Origin: Zygnema cylindricum | Lineage: Eukaryota; Streptophyta; Zygnematophyceae; Zygnematales; Zygnemataceae | Reading direction: 5' to 3' | DNA: 40,484 nt | Assembly: GCA_037447655.1 (NCBI GenBank) | Contig: JBBHKE010002891.1 | Location: 56,280 to 96,763, forward strand | Shown here: positions 1-10,880 of the stretch, one piece after another | Layout: each line of letters opens with the position of its first letter | How positions within the stretch are numbered: position 1 is the stretch's first letter | Notes under the pieces: generated by a model | Databases searched by the model: none | Seen by the model: only the letters and a program-made list of their open reading frames with translations | Told to the model about the DNA's origin: nothing | Translations under genes and position numbers: made by a program

Positions 1-1020
1 TTACACTTTGTAGGTTACAGGTTACATGTCGCAATTTAACACTTTCCGTTAGCTGATTACAGGTTAAAGGTCGCAGGTCAGTCTTTACAAGTGACAAGTT
101 ATAGACTAAAGGTTACAGGTTACAGATCTTAAGTAACCGGTTTAACAGTTATATATTCTAACTGATAGTTTAAAGATCCCAGATCATAAGTTAAAGTAAA
201 AAGGTTACAAACTTTTTGGTACAAAATTGAGGTTGTAAACATTTGAGTCGAAGAATATTGAATTTAGTATGACAAAGTTTGTTTGATCATTAATAAATGT
301 TAAGAATTCGGGCGTGGAATTCACAAATTTGTGGTCAATGAATGTAAAATATAAGAAGCTGAGTTTACAAATGTTGGAGTTAAAACATGGTTTTTCAAAC
401 ATTGGAAAAATGAAATTGAATACTAGACCCTAGAAATTTGATAGTCAATCTTATATATTGACAATTTGGCCAATGAATTCTAGACATTGGACATTGGAAA
501 TCAGATATTGAACAGTGAACATTTCTGACTGGACGCTGGAAATTGGACATTAGTCGATTGCCTTTCACAATTTAACGCTGTACATTGGACATTGGATGTT
601 TCACATTATATATTAGACATTGGACATAAGACGTTTGACATGGGAGATTTTATATTGGATATTGGTGAATGGACATTGAAATTCTCACTGTGAACATTGG
701 ACATTGAACTTTGGAAATTGGACGTTGGGAATTGGACATTGAAAATTGAACATAGCACATTGGAAATTGGACGAGTGATGTTGGACATTGGACATTAGAC
801 GTTTGATATTGGACTCTGAAAAATGAACATTGGGCAATAGACTTTGGACATTGGACCTTGGACATTGGACATTTCACATTGCACATTGGACGTTTCACAT
901 TGGACACTATACTATGGACAATAGACATGAGACGTTTAACTGTAGACAGTGGACATCGGACGTTTTTAAATTGGTCATTGGATTATCTTGGGCTTTGGAC
1001 ATTAGACATTGCAAAGGTTT
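1..1020. repeat. Degenerate short tandem repeats (GGTTACA and TGGACATTGGACATT types)
   Basis: The first ~190 bases repeat variants of ACAGGTTACAGGT. From about 430 to 1020 the sequence is a decayed array with a period of roughly 10-13 bases built on TGGACATTGG, with recurring ACGTTTGACATT variants. Open frames on both strands here have low-complexity, repeat-like translations and no recognisable domain, so I call no gene. Confidence 0.85.
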
Positions 1021-1902
1021 GTCATTTTTGGAATTGGCCAAAAATCATTATTTGGAAACGTGTATTAACATTGCTGAAGCCGTAAAATTTTGTACATGAT
1101 GGTAACGATGATGAAATCCTAAAACTAAAAAATCCCCACTTTATGAAGCATCAACTAAATTATTTGCAATAAACACATTTTAAATTCAATTGAAAGGTTG
1201 GAAGATGATTCACAAACAATATTGTTAAGCCTTTGAAGACTCTCTTTTCCATTCGATACACATTCTTCATTTTGTGATAATTTTTGTCTCCTACCTATTG
1301 ACTAGACGCATGTGCATTGGCATTCAAAAGAATAGGACGAAAAATAACTAGAGAAATAGAAACCAAGAAATATGAAATAAATGGTTGGTAGAAAAAAGTT
1401 AAGAGAAAAAAATAAAACGATAAAACGATGAATAAAGCGTTATATGAAAGCAGCTGTAACAGCCCCTCCGTAAGCATGGCTTTGCAAACTCTTTGAAATA
1501 TTTTTAAAAACTGGAACATTTGGCGCTTTGTCACCATAGAGTTAGAAGCTTATGGGCTCCAAAAACCCTAAGGAAGCTATGGAAAACTGACCATGAAACA
1601 AAATGATGGGCATTTGATTTCTATTTATCAAAACAGGAGTACATTTATTAAAAAAAAAACATTCAATACATGATTTGCACGTGTCCTTCTTTCGATCCTG
1701 TATTTGATAAGTATCTACATAAAGTGGTAACTATTACCATTTTTCTCATCTTATACCTACTATGATAACCTACTCAAACGAAAACTAGCGACAATACCAA
1801 AAACTTTTAACTGCCCTAAAAAAAAACTAATTGCAGGGATTTACAAAACTGAACATTATCCACACTATAAACTGCCTACACTCGAAACAAAAACTACCCA
1901 CA
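1021..1902. other. Intergenic / 3' flank of the transporter gene, no gene seen
   Basis: AT-rich unique-looking sequence downstream of the minus-strand transporter. An 80-codon minus-strand frame at 1295-1537 is hydrophobic but matches nothing I recognise and lacks conserved motifs. Part of this stretch is probably 3' untranslated sequence of the transporter. Confidence 0.5.
1644..1649 (-). promoter_or_regulatory. Candidate poly(A) signal (AATAAA) of the transporter gene
   Basis: On the minus strand this hexamer reads AATAAA about 255 bases past the transporter stop codon. It is placed by position and motif only. The region is AT-rich, so chance occurrence is quite possible. Confidence 0.35.
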
Positions 1903-4403
1903 CTATAAACCGTCCCGATCGAGCACTGGAGCCCTTCCCTCCACTTCTTCCTCACTTCCATTTTTATGTTTAACCTTTTCGCAAGTCTTTTCAAAACCCC
2001 AAAATGTGATCGTCGAATTGATGCCCAAAAACCCGATAACGATAAAAAGTGCTCCAAGCATATGGGGAAAATCGGGCCACGATTTTCCCAAAATACTATC
2101 GGTAATAATTGCAATTGGGATTTGAACTTGTAAACCGGTCGTTCCCGCGGTTGTTGTCGTTAAAAGAACGGCTCTCGCCCAAAGATAATCGCTTAAAACA
2201 TTATCGAGTAAACCTGAAAATGGCGATAAACAACACCGGTTTAAACATGTTAAAACTCAAAGAATCGTTCCAGCAACTATTGTTATTTTAACAGTAATAA
2301 GCTAGTTTTTTGGAACAAATTACTTGAACCATTATTGAATAAACCTAAAAAATGGCAACAAAACAACACCGGTTAGAACCTGTTAAAACTCAAACAATCT
2401 TTTCGATAATTGATGTTATTTTAACAGATTTGAACCGTTATTAGGTGAACCTGAAAATGGCGATAGAACAACACCGGTTTAAAACGTTAAAACTCAAGAA
2501 ATGGTTTCGATAACTGTTGTTATTTTAACAGTAATAAGCTAGTGTTTTGAAATAAATTATTTGAACCATTATTAAGTAAATCTGAAAATGGCGACAAAAC
2601 AACACCGGTTTAAACCAGGAAAACTCAAGCAATCGTTTCAATAATTAATGCTATTTTAACAGTAATAATCTTATTAATTACACCTGAATCCGTCACTACT
2701 CACACAATCGTTTAAATAATAAATTATTATTTCAACAGTAATAAGCCACTATCTAGTAAACCTGAAAATGGCGATGGAACAAAACCGATCTAAAATCTGT
2801 CAAAACATCGTTTGAATTGTGATTATTATTTCAACGATAATAAGTTAACTTCTACTTATTAGCACCTTGAAATAAGCGCTATCGTGGTTAAAAAACAAGC
2901 CGAGTATAAAATTTACACTGCAAATTTTATAATTTTCTGGTTTGATACACAAAAACCAAATACTAAAAAAAAAAAAAAAGAGTAAAAGATTCCCAACATA
3001 TTTTGTTACAGACTTCTCTACCGACCACCCAACAAGAAAAAAAGAAAGGGAGGGAGGGAGGGAGGTAATTCTCATATCCTCTCACCTTTTCCGACCACAA
3101 GTTGCCATTCTCGCAGAGTAGGAAACCGAAAAAACGACAATTTTAGAATAGAAATCAAAAACCCTATAGGAAAAAGGAGACAAAGGTTACAAAGCCCTAT
3201 ATAACCAAACATGAGAGCAGTACTAAATTTCTCTCCCTCTTCCTCCTCTTCTCTCTCACTTGAACCCTCTCCCACTTCCCAACTTCCTCCATCTATTTCT
3301 CCATTTTTCCTCCCTTCTCTAAACCTCTCTCCTTCCTCTCCTCCTAACCTTTCTTCTCCTCCTCCTAACCTCTCTCCCTCCTCTCCTATCAATTCCCCTT
3401 TTTTTATTACCATTTCTTCCTCTCCTCCTTCTGAAGGAGTCAATCCTCGAATAAGTGATGTGTAAATAGCATATAAAAACGCGGAAAAAAGACAAAGAAA
3501 ATCTCCGAAAAGAGTATTTTTACCGTCTTCTCCGGGATTATTTCTCACATCTGCGAGAGAAATAATTATCGTTCTGGAAAACGAAAAAAGAATTGAAACG
3601 AGTTTAAAAACCGTAAACTTTTCGCCAAGAAATCGAATCGAGAGGAGAAAGGTGAAGAGACTTGAAATACTGCTAAGAATTGTATTCGACTGAAAAAAAA
3701 AAAAACAAAAAAAAAAAAAAAAAGAGAAAAGAAAGAAAAAAGAACGAAAAAAAGAAATGGTGAAGGGGAGAAAAAAGTCAAATTAAAAAAAACTGTTCGT
3801 TTAAAAAGAAAAACCATAGAATTTGAAGGCTATAAAAACCATAAATAAAGTTGAAAGGTTAAGAAATCTCACACTAACACTGGTATATTGTAGAGACAAG
3901 TTGAATGTGAATTGGGCCAGAAACCAGAAAGGACAAATAACGAGAGCAATCATTGCTGTCCGTTTTCTCGTCCACTTCCCACTTGTCCAAACGCCAGCTG
4001 TCGAAATGTCATTCGAGGAAACTTTCGTCTTTTGCAATAAAGACGAGTCTTCCGAACTCCAATTGGGACCCAAAAAAAATTCTCGTAAATGGGATTGAAA
4101 ATCGAAACTTTTTTTCAAATTCCCCAAAAAAGAATCACTTTTGGGCATAGACTCCTCTCGAGACTCGTTGCTACTTTCGAGAGGAGAACGAATAGAAGAA
4201 GAATATTTCTTTTCGAAAAAACGTTTTATTTCGACAATAGGGATATATATAACAAAAAGAGAGTTACAGATGTATGTTAGGATAAAGGGAGATAAACCTC
4301 CTCCCTCGACTGATTGGACCACATAACTCGCTACAATCCAAATTAGGGCAACAGACAAAACGAAAAGCATTCCCTGAAGCCATGCCAGGTGGCTGCGATC
4401 CAT
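1903..4403 (-). CDS. SLC35F-type (F5-like) drug/metabolite transporter, 3 exons
   Basis: Coding sequence is complement(join(1903..2213,3086..3689,3873..4403)), 481 residues. Introns start GTGAGA and end CAG, and phases agree (0 then 1). Exon 1 carries two N-terminal membrane segments and ends in SLQYTSVS. Exon 2 opens SNTILSS...FTFL...FLGEKFT and continues GDFLCLFSAFLYAIY. Exon 3 reads LLDNVLSDYLWARAVLLTTTT, then a membrane segment with PHMLGALFIVIGFLGIN. These blocks, in this order, are typical of solute carrier 35 F3/F4/F5-type proteins (DMT/EamA superfamily), predicted ten-pass endomembrane or plasma membrane carriers. The substrate is not established. Oddities: a loop of about 60 residues in exon 2 (encoded near 3230-3450) is almost pure Glu/Gly/Arg, apparently an expanded purine repeat inside the coding region; the family's GTIIVSL block is changed to RTIIISL; and intron 2 is largely tandem repeats. 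The ATG at 4403 begins just before the first membrane segment and suits the family. Family assignment is firm; substrate and exact subfamily are not. Confidence 0.88.
2214..2843 (-). repeat. Tandem repeats in transporter intron 2 carrying copies of its 3' splice site
   Basis: About six degenerate units of 80-132 bases run through the 3' part of the intron. Each includes, on the coding strand, a version of TTAAAACGG...CGGTGTTG...CGCCATTTTCAG. The true acceptor before exon 3 lies at the first unit. Near-identical CCATTTTCAG sites recur at 2451, 2582 and 2762, while the unit near 2343 has lost its AG. Sequence resembling the first ~30 bases of exon 3 follows several of the copies. Confidence 0.8.
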
Positions 4404-4519
4404 TGGTGCAAATCTATCTCTTTTGCCTTCACTCTCTCTTTCCCTCTCTCCCTCCCTCCCTCCCTCTCTCTCGATTCTCTCTCTCCTTTGCTTTCTTCAC
4501 TCCCTCAACTCACTATCTC

Positions 4520-4550
<31 letters not shown>

Positions 4551-4720
4551 TTCTGATAAATTGCCTATATTCAGAGAGTCATTCCCCTGCTTTCTCTCTC
4601 TCTCTCACTCTCTCTCTCTCACTCTCGCTCAAAAATTGCCTATATTAGGCAGATCCCTCCCCTTATCAGTTGATAAGTTTCTTCCAAAAATGTCTCTTTT
4701 CCCACTGTAATTATTGATTT
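4404..4720. repeat. CT/GA microsatellite tract upstream of the transporter
   Basis: Long CT and CCCT runs (4425-4640) lie directly upstream of the minus-strand transporter start, so its leader or promoter would be GA-rich. A near repeat (AATTGCCTATATT) occurs at about 4558 and 4634. Plus-strand open frames here translate to Ser/Leu runs and are not genes. Confidence 0.8.
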
Positions 4721-5945
4721 TTCTCTTCTAATTAGCAGTTCTTTTACATGGATATAGACTGACTCAGGTATCACCTGAAACTTTCATTTAACTTTTATTT
4801 AATTTTTATTTAATTTTCATTCAACTTTCATTAAACTTCCATTTAATTTTCAGTTACCTCTCCTTTAAATTCAAAAACAACACTTTTTTCTTTTCCAATT
4901 TTTGACATCTTTAACTTCTTCACACTAACCAGTTTAACGGATCTAACCTCTTTTACCAATTTAACCGGTTTAACCGACTTAACTCGTTCCACCTATTTAA
5001 TCGGTTAAACCAATTTAACCCACCCATTTAACTGACTTTAACCGACTTTTAACGTGTTTTTCTTGTCTTTTTGTGAACCAGGGATGATTCTTAAGACTTC
5101 AAATCCTTAAAAACAATTTCAAATTTTGTCTCCGATACCTGCATTCAAATGAGAAACAAAAAAAAAAAAACAACCATAAAAACTCAAAAAAAAAAAAAAA
5201 AAAAAAAAACAAAAAAACAACCATAAAAACTCAAAAAACTAAAAAACCCACAAAAACAAAACACCAAAAAACCAAAAAACCCAAAAAAACAACAAAAACC
5301 AAAAGCTAACGGCACAGAAACTCCAAAAAGTTATCCTTTGAAGATTTTCTCTGAAAAAAAAACTGCTTAAAAAAATATCCTTGCAACACCTCTCTCAGGA
5401 AGAACCACAGTACAACATCAAAAAAAAAAAAAAAAAACAAGAAAAATAAAAAATAAAAAATAACAAAAATCTAAAATGTTTTCCACATAAACTCCACAGA
5501 AAATACACACAAAAGCCAATCTGCTCTTGTCGTTTACAGTAAAAACTTTCAGAAGTTTGGCGCTGTAAATAACAGTTATTTCATATCATTTTAACATTTT
5601 TTTTTTCTTAAAACGGTTCTGCGAACAGTTTCATCTTCTTAAGTCGACCCACTTGAATTTCAACCTTCAAAAAAAGTATGCAAATGAGATTATTTCACTC
5701 TACCAAATTACTGTAGCAATGAAATGGAATAGGACCGAATAGTACGGAATAGTACAGACTAGTACGGAATACAAATTGTTGACATAGTTTATTAGTTTGT
5801 CCTCACTTAGGCGTCTACATGTCATAGGTCTTGTAAGAATGTTTTAAGGTTAATAAAGTTATTATATGTGAGAATAAACCCATAAACAATAGAAAATAAC
5901 TTTATAAATTCTAAGTCTTGCAACAAAAGTCCGACCACATCCTGT
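4721..5945. other. AT-rich intergenic sequence with short repeats, no gene
   Basis: Contains ATTTAATTTTCATTCAACTTT-type repeats (4785-4860), TTTAACCGGTTTAACCGA-type repeats (4925-5050), then an A-rich block (5155-5460) in which AACAACCATAAAAACTCAAA occurs twice. Near 5725-5770 there are short GTACGGAATA repeats. No coding frame of note on either strand. Confidence 0.7.
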
Positions 5946-6073
5946 GAGAGAGAAAGAGAGTTGGGAGAGGGAGAGGGAGAGGGAGAGGGAGAGGGAGAGG
6001 GAGAAGGAGAGGGAGAAGGAGAGGGAGAGAGGAGGGAGAGGAGGGGAGAGGGAGAGGAGGAGGGGAGAGGGAG
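5946..6073. repeat. GGGAGA microsatellite
   Basis: Tandem GGGAGA and close variants (GGAGAA, GGAGGA), about 120 bases. Confidence 0.95.
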
Positions 6074-6089
6074 TATTATAGGATAGAGA

Positions 6090-6955
6090 GTGGACAGATT
6101 GATTTTATTTATTTTACATTATACGACATTTATTTATATTAATATTTTATATACATTTATTTAATATTTATATGCATATTTATATTATTATTTATGAAAC
6201 ATATTTATATTTTATATTACGATTATTTTATATTTTATACATATTTATTATGAATATTTATTATTTTATACATATTTTATTTATTATTATTATTGATTAA
6301 TATGATATGACAGCTTATTTATTATTTTACATTATGGACATTTATTATTATTTTATTATAATATTTATTATTTTTATTTTACAACACATTTTGAACATTA
6401 TTTATGCATGATGACATTATTTATTTATTTATTTTATTATAGATTATTTATTTATTATTATATTTTACATATTATTTACTATTAATTTTACAAAGATGAT
6501 GAAATGCATTTATTTTATTTATTATTTATTAATTATTATTAGATGACATATTTATTATTATTATTTTATTATTGATGACCAACATATTTTATTATACATA
6601 TTTATATTTTATTTTATGCATATTTATTATTATTTGTGACATGATGCATTATTAGATGCAGATGATGACATTTTAATTTGACATGATGATGATGACATTT
6701 TATTATGACAATTTTATATTTTATTTTATTATTTTATTACATGATTTGATGATGATGATGACATTTATTATTTATACGATATGATGATGATGATGATTGA
6801 TGATGATATTTACATTTATACATGATGACATTTATTATATTTTATTGATGATATGACGATGAGCATATTTTATTTATTTTATTACGATGATTTATTTTGA
6901 TGATGATGAGGATGGATGATGGATGAGCATATGGATATGAGTATTAAAGATAGAG
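6090..6955. repeat. Degenerate low-complexity tract (ATTT/TTATTA then GATGATGACATTT)
   Basis: About 860 bases built almost only from TTTATTATT and, from 6640 on, GATGAT and GACATTTATT units with irregular spacing. No open frame of interest. Units shade gradually from ATTT-type to GATGA-type. Confidence 0.9.
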
Positions 6956-7215
6956 AGGAGAAAGATGATGAGAGGAGAGGGAGGGATTTAAGGAGGAGGG
7001 AGAGGATGATATTGAATGATGGAGGGAGGGAGAGGGGGAGAGAAAGAGGAAGGAGATGAGAGAGGAGGGATGAGAAAAAGTGAGTGCAACAAAGTCATGA
7101 CTATGTCATGAATTGTCATAGTGAACAACAATCCAAGAACAAGGTCAATAGAGGGAGAGAAGGAGAGGGCGTGGGAGGGGGAGAGAAGGCGAGAGAGAGA
7201 GAGGGAGAGATGGAG
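6956..7215. repeat. GA-rich tract (GAGAGGGAGG) interrupted by unique sequence
   Basis: Two purine-rich blocks (6950-7080 and 7150-7213) flank about 70 bases of unique sequence. The minus-strand open frame across it is Ser/Pro/Leu low complexity and is rejected as a gene. Confidence 0.85.
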
Positions 7216-7923
7216 TGTGTAAACAAAACAGTCATAGAAACCTTTATTTGTTGATTGCAATATCCAAATTAGTGTGGACTGCAAGAGTTCTTTGACAATT
7301 TTACTGTCTTGTCACATTTGAGTTTAACAAATTAATGAAAAATGTGAAAGGACTCATGTGAATATAGTTTTTTTTTTAGGTCAATTTATCAATTCATGCA
7401 TGTTCAAAAATTCTCCTAAAAAGAGATATAATCCTTATTTTGGAGTTAAATTTTCAAGGTCTAGTGCAAACCTATCCAACCCTTTTCTAGACTTTTATAA
7501 GATGCATTTACAAAAAAATGTCTAGATCCTAACCTAAAAAAAAAAATCGGATTAAAAAAATCAAAAAAAATCTCACCTCTCTTTCTTGGTTCCAAGGAGA
7601 AAGCAAAATAAGACACGTGGATATTCAATGGAGCAAGAGAGGCGCAACATTTGCTCTCCCAATTTTTGATTCATGAGTTCTTTTCTTTTCATAACGTAAC
7701 GATCCCAGCCTCGCACGTGCGAATCAAAACAAAAGTTGCTGGTATCGTACGGAAGCCTCCTGACTGTCCTCCTCGTACGGTATTGTACTTCTGAAACTTT
7801 AAAGCGACGTTTCGTGCAGCTTGTCTCCATGCATCACACTGTGTGGATCTCTGTGAAATCATTTTAGGACTAATGTACAATGTAGTATACCGTACGCTAT
7901 AATTACCGTACATCTGTATAACG
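7216..7923. other. Intergenic, no gene seen
   Basis: AT-rich sequence, then a CpG-bearing stretch (7680-7920) with repeated CGTACGG/CGTAC motifs like those inside the TIR elements downstream. Probably old element remnants, but no ends could be defined. Confidence 0.4.
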
Positions 7924-7931
7924 ATACAAAC

Positions 7932-8236
7932 CATAGCTCAAAAGTAGGTGAAAGTAGGCCCATACAATATGCCTATTGTATGCAAAACATACAATATGAC
8001 CTTAAGACCCATATTGTATTTGGACCTATTCGGACCAATTAAAACATTCGGACCAAAGATTGTACCAATTAAAACGTTCGGACCAATAATTTGTTTTACA
8101 CCGTCAGATTCGGACGATCGGACGGTCTCTGATCAAAGTAGCCATCTAAGAAGATCACATGAAAAGCCCATATCACAACTTACGATAAAGGCGCCGACCA
8201 AAGGCCTACCATAAAAACGCCTACTTTTGAACTATG
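7932..8236 (+). mobile_element. hAT-like MITE, family B copy 1 (305 bp)
   Basis: Ends are CATAGCTCAAAAGTAGG and CCTACTTTTGAACTATG, near-perfect inverted repeats. An identical 8-base duplication, ATACAAAC, flanks it (7924-7931 and 8237-8244). An 8-base duplication is the hallmark of the hAT superfamily. The interior has a hairpin-forming segment (ATACAATATG...CATATTGTAT) and GGACCAATTAAAACGTTCGG repeats. The open frame inside is not protein-like and there is no transposase. Confidence 0.88.
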
Positions 8237-8274
8237 ATACAAACCAGCTAAGCATATCCTCATCGATACGCCAG

Positions 8275-8816
8275 TACACCGCGAATCGTTATTAGTGTCA
8301 AATTTTAAATAGTGTTGATAAAATATACTGTAATTGATGCTAATTAAGAATTTGAAAATTTTCAAAAAAAAGGTGTATTCTAATTTCGGCGTTTTTGCTA
8401 ATTTGGGAACAGCAAAAATGGAATATTCGCCGTACGATTATATACATTAATTTATGTATTCGTACAAAATATTAGAAATCGTACGTCGTCGCGAATTTAA
8501 AATATCCGTACATGCTATACTAATTTAAGTGTCAGACTAATCCCGTTGTTTTTAGCGCACGTTCCTATGCGTGTGCGTCTGATTTAATTCATTTTTTGTA
8601 AATTTTCACTTGAAAAGGTACAAATATGTACGGTCGGACATCGATCGTATACCACACTATTTACATTTTATTGTACTTTCGGGCTTTACTTTTTTTTGTA
8701 CGGTACCTTAATTAACGTCAAGGAAAATTAAAATCATGTATCCTATTTGAAAAAAAAAATCAAAATTTTAAGAACCCAAATTAGTGACTTTGACACTTAT
8801 AACGATTCGCGGTGTA
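8275..8816. mobile_element. TIR element, family A, 542-bp class
   Basis: Begins TACACCGCGAATCGTTATTAG and ends with its inverse; 25 of 26 terminal bases match. TA lies at both outer ends. The interior is AT-rich with CGTAC motifs and no coding potential. Family A ends also start many of the following elements. TA flanks fit Tc1/mariner-type insertion, while CACCG...CGGTG ends recall CACTA-type termini; I cannot decide. Confidence 0.8.
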
Positions 8817-8824
8817 CTGTACAA

Positions 8825-9026
8825 TACACCTTGAATCGTTATTAGCGTATAGAAATTATTAGTGTAAAGAAAAAATTAGCGTCATTCATTCTAATTTAGT
8901 GCAAGGAGACGTGGCAGATTATGGTTCACGTTCTTAAATAGTGTAATTTATTATATTTAAGGTATCAATGTCAAAATTTTGGAGTGCCGAAATAGCGTAC
9001 ATAAGGCTGATAACGATTCACGTGTA
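8825..9026 (+). mobile_element. TIR element, family A, 202-bp class a
   Basis: Left end TACACCTTGAATCGTTATTAG, right end CTGATAACGATTCACGTGTA. Carries GACGTGGCAGATTATGG followed by TTCACGT at 8908-8933. Close copies lie at 9052 (inverted), 12004, 13006 and 14062 (inverted). No coding potential. Confidence 0.85.
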
Positions 9027-9051
9027 CTGTACCATAGTTTTGTAGCTACAG

Positions 9052-9254
9052 TACACCGTGAATCGTTATTAGTCTTATGTACGCTATATCGGCACCCCAA
9101 AATGTTGACATTGATACCTTAAATATAATAAATTACACTATTTAAGGAAGTGGACCATAATCTGCCACGTCTCCTAGCACTACATTAGAATGAATGACGC
9201 TAATTTTTTCTTTACACTAATAATTTCTTTACGCTAATAACGATTCAAGGTGTA
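9052..9254 (-). mobile_element. TIR element, family A, 202-bp class a, inverted
   Basis: Reverse-oriented near copy of the element at 8825-9026, only 25 bases away, so the two make a long imperfect palindrome. The conserved TGGACCATAATCTGCCACGT motif is at 9150-9170. Confidence 0.85.
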
Positions 9255-9257
9255 CTA

Positions 9258-9459
9258 TACACCGCCAATCGCTATTAGAGTATATAACGCTAATACGGTG
9301 CCCCTAAATTTTGACCCCAAAACCTGAAATAGAATTAATAACGCTATTTAAGGACATGGACCATAATCTGCCACGTCTCAGGCACTAAATAAGAATCAAT
9401 AACGCTAATTGTTTTTTGAAGGTATTTAATCCTTGACTCTAATAGCGATTGGCGGTGTA
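9258..9459 (-). mobile_element. TIR element, family A, 202-bp class b
   Basis: Ends TACACCGCCAATCGCTATTAGAG and its inverse. Starts three bases after the previous element. Shares the central CCATAATCTGCCACGT motif with class a but differs in the flanks. Copies in the other orientation are at 11794 and 12234. Confidence 0.85.
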
Positions 9460-9505
9460 CCGTACTGTAGTTTATTCAATATTCGCACTTTCACACCCAG
9501 TTAAG

Positions 9506-10015
9506 TAGACCGTCGATCGCTATAAGAGTAAAGGAATAAATAACGTAAAAAAAAAATTAGTATTATTAAATCCCTAACTCTAATTTGGGTTGTCCTGAAT
9601 AATAAATACCCGCCCTTTCAATGTCTACAGTAATATGTGTATTGATACAAAATCTGACAATTTGTACGCCGTTACGATGTTCACACGGTCGACGGATGAA
9701 CATATGAGAACGTGATTTTTGTCGACGAGTTTGCGTCTCTTTCTTACAGTGCACATTCACATGTGTGCGCAATAATGTTAAGTGTCATTTTATGCCTTTG
9801 TAATTCAAAAAGTACCATTTCGTACGGAAATATCCTTTCCGTATGCCACACTATTTCCATCGTCGTGTACTTCCATTATTAACGCTAATTGAAAAAAAAA
9901 AACCCTAATTAGAATAATGGAAAAAATAGAATTATGGATTGTATTTCGGGTTTTTTTTTTTTTAAAAAAAAGCATCGAATAGGCGTTATATACTCTAATA
10001 GCGATTGACGGTGTA
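9506..10015 (+). mobile_element. TIR element, family A, ~0.51-0.56 kb class
   Basis: Ends AGACCGTCGATCGCTATAAGAG and CTCTAATAGCGATTGACGGT. Its CpG-rich core contains CACACGGTCGACGGA and a minus-strand frame (9566-9772). Longer or shifted versions of that frame appear in the copies at 12438, 13495 and 14301. No transposase motif seen. Confidence 0.85.
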
Positions 10016-10018
10016 CTG

Positions 10019-10526
10019 TACACCGCAAATCGGAATTAATTAGAGTAAATTACTCTAATTCGGTCGCTCGAAATCTCGACTCTATCACATGAAATAGAGT
10101 AAATGGTTCTAAATTTTTCATTATTCTATTTAACGTAAAGTTTAATTAGCGTTTTTAATTCGAATATAGGTTCGTTTTAAATAGTGTGGAATACGGACGA
10201 CTTCCAACCGTGCAAAATTGTATTTTATTAAGTAAAAAAGTACAAATAATGATTTAATACAGACCGTTATCATGTAACTGCATTTTAATAAACCGCATAG
10301 TGCAAACGTCATAGTGACGATAAACTGTACGTTTTGCCAAATTCTGTACGAATACCTTATTTACAGTAGAGGATATTAGCGTGCCAAATTAGAGTACTTA
10401 AATAGATTAGAGTAAACTTCATAGTTGAAACAGCTCTCTCACACAAATTAGCGTTCATTACTCTAATTGTTTGTTTTAGCTTTTGTACTCTAATTTTTTC
10501 ATTACTCCAATTACGATTCTCGGTGT
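10019..10526 (+). mobile_element. TIR element, family A, 508-bp class
   Basis: Ends TACACCGCAAATCG and CGATTCTCGGTGTA, with direct and inverted CTCTAAT/ATTAGAGT motifs throughout. A very similar copy lies at 14868-15376, and sequence beyond the element is shared with it too. Confidence 0.85.
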
Positions 10527-10680
10527 AGTGTTCCACGTCGGACATGTTTTGACTTTATGCAACTCAACCATCCCACTGCAGCCAGCAACAGACTCGCGGT
10601 TTCGCGCCCATGAAGATGCCGAATACTGCACAGACTAGGTTTCTTACGAGTTTGGCCGGTTGGCGATTTGCTTAGTACAG
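10527..10680. repeat. Spacer shared with 15377-15530 (segmental duplication)
   Basis: Unique-looking sequence (CACTGCAGCCAGCAACAGAC, GCGCCCATGAAGATGCCG) repeated almost unchanged between the same two element classes at 15377-15530. This shows that a block of elements, not single elements, was copied. Confidence 0.85.
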
Positions 10681-10880
10681 TACACCGTGTATCGCTATTA
10701 GTGTTAATGTTTTCTTTGCCACTTTTAACATCTTTTCTTCGTACACGTTTGTCCGCTTATAGATCTGACGGTTGTGGTTGAAAGACAAGATTCTCACCTT
10801 CCGATTATCGGTCTCCATGTGAAAATAGGAAAAGTGTGTACGGAGAAAAGATGTTTTAAGTGGCAAAAAATCATCAACAC
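10681..10880 (+). mobile_element. TIR foldback element, family A, right end lost
   Basis: Copy of the 220-bp foldback class seen whole at 15531-15750. Here the right terminal repeat is cut at 10880, where another family A end begins abruptly. Confidence 0.75.

Noticed and set aside
606-928. Open frames on the minus strand rich in SNV/CPMSN units
   Set aside because: They are translations of the TGGACATTGG repeat array; similar frames appear in overlapping registers and both strands, so there is no real coding signal.
4382-4710. Plus-strand frames with long Ser/Leu runs
   Set aside because: Products of the CT microsatellite; no conserved residues.
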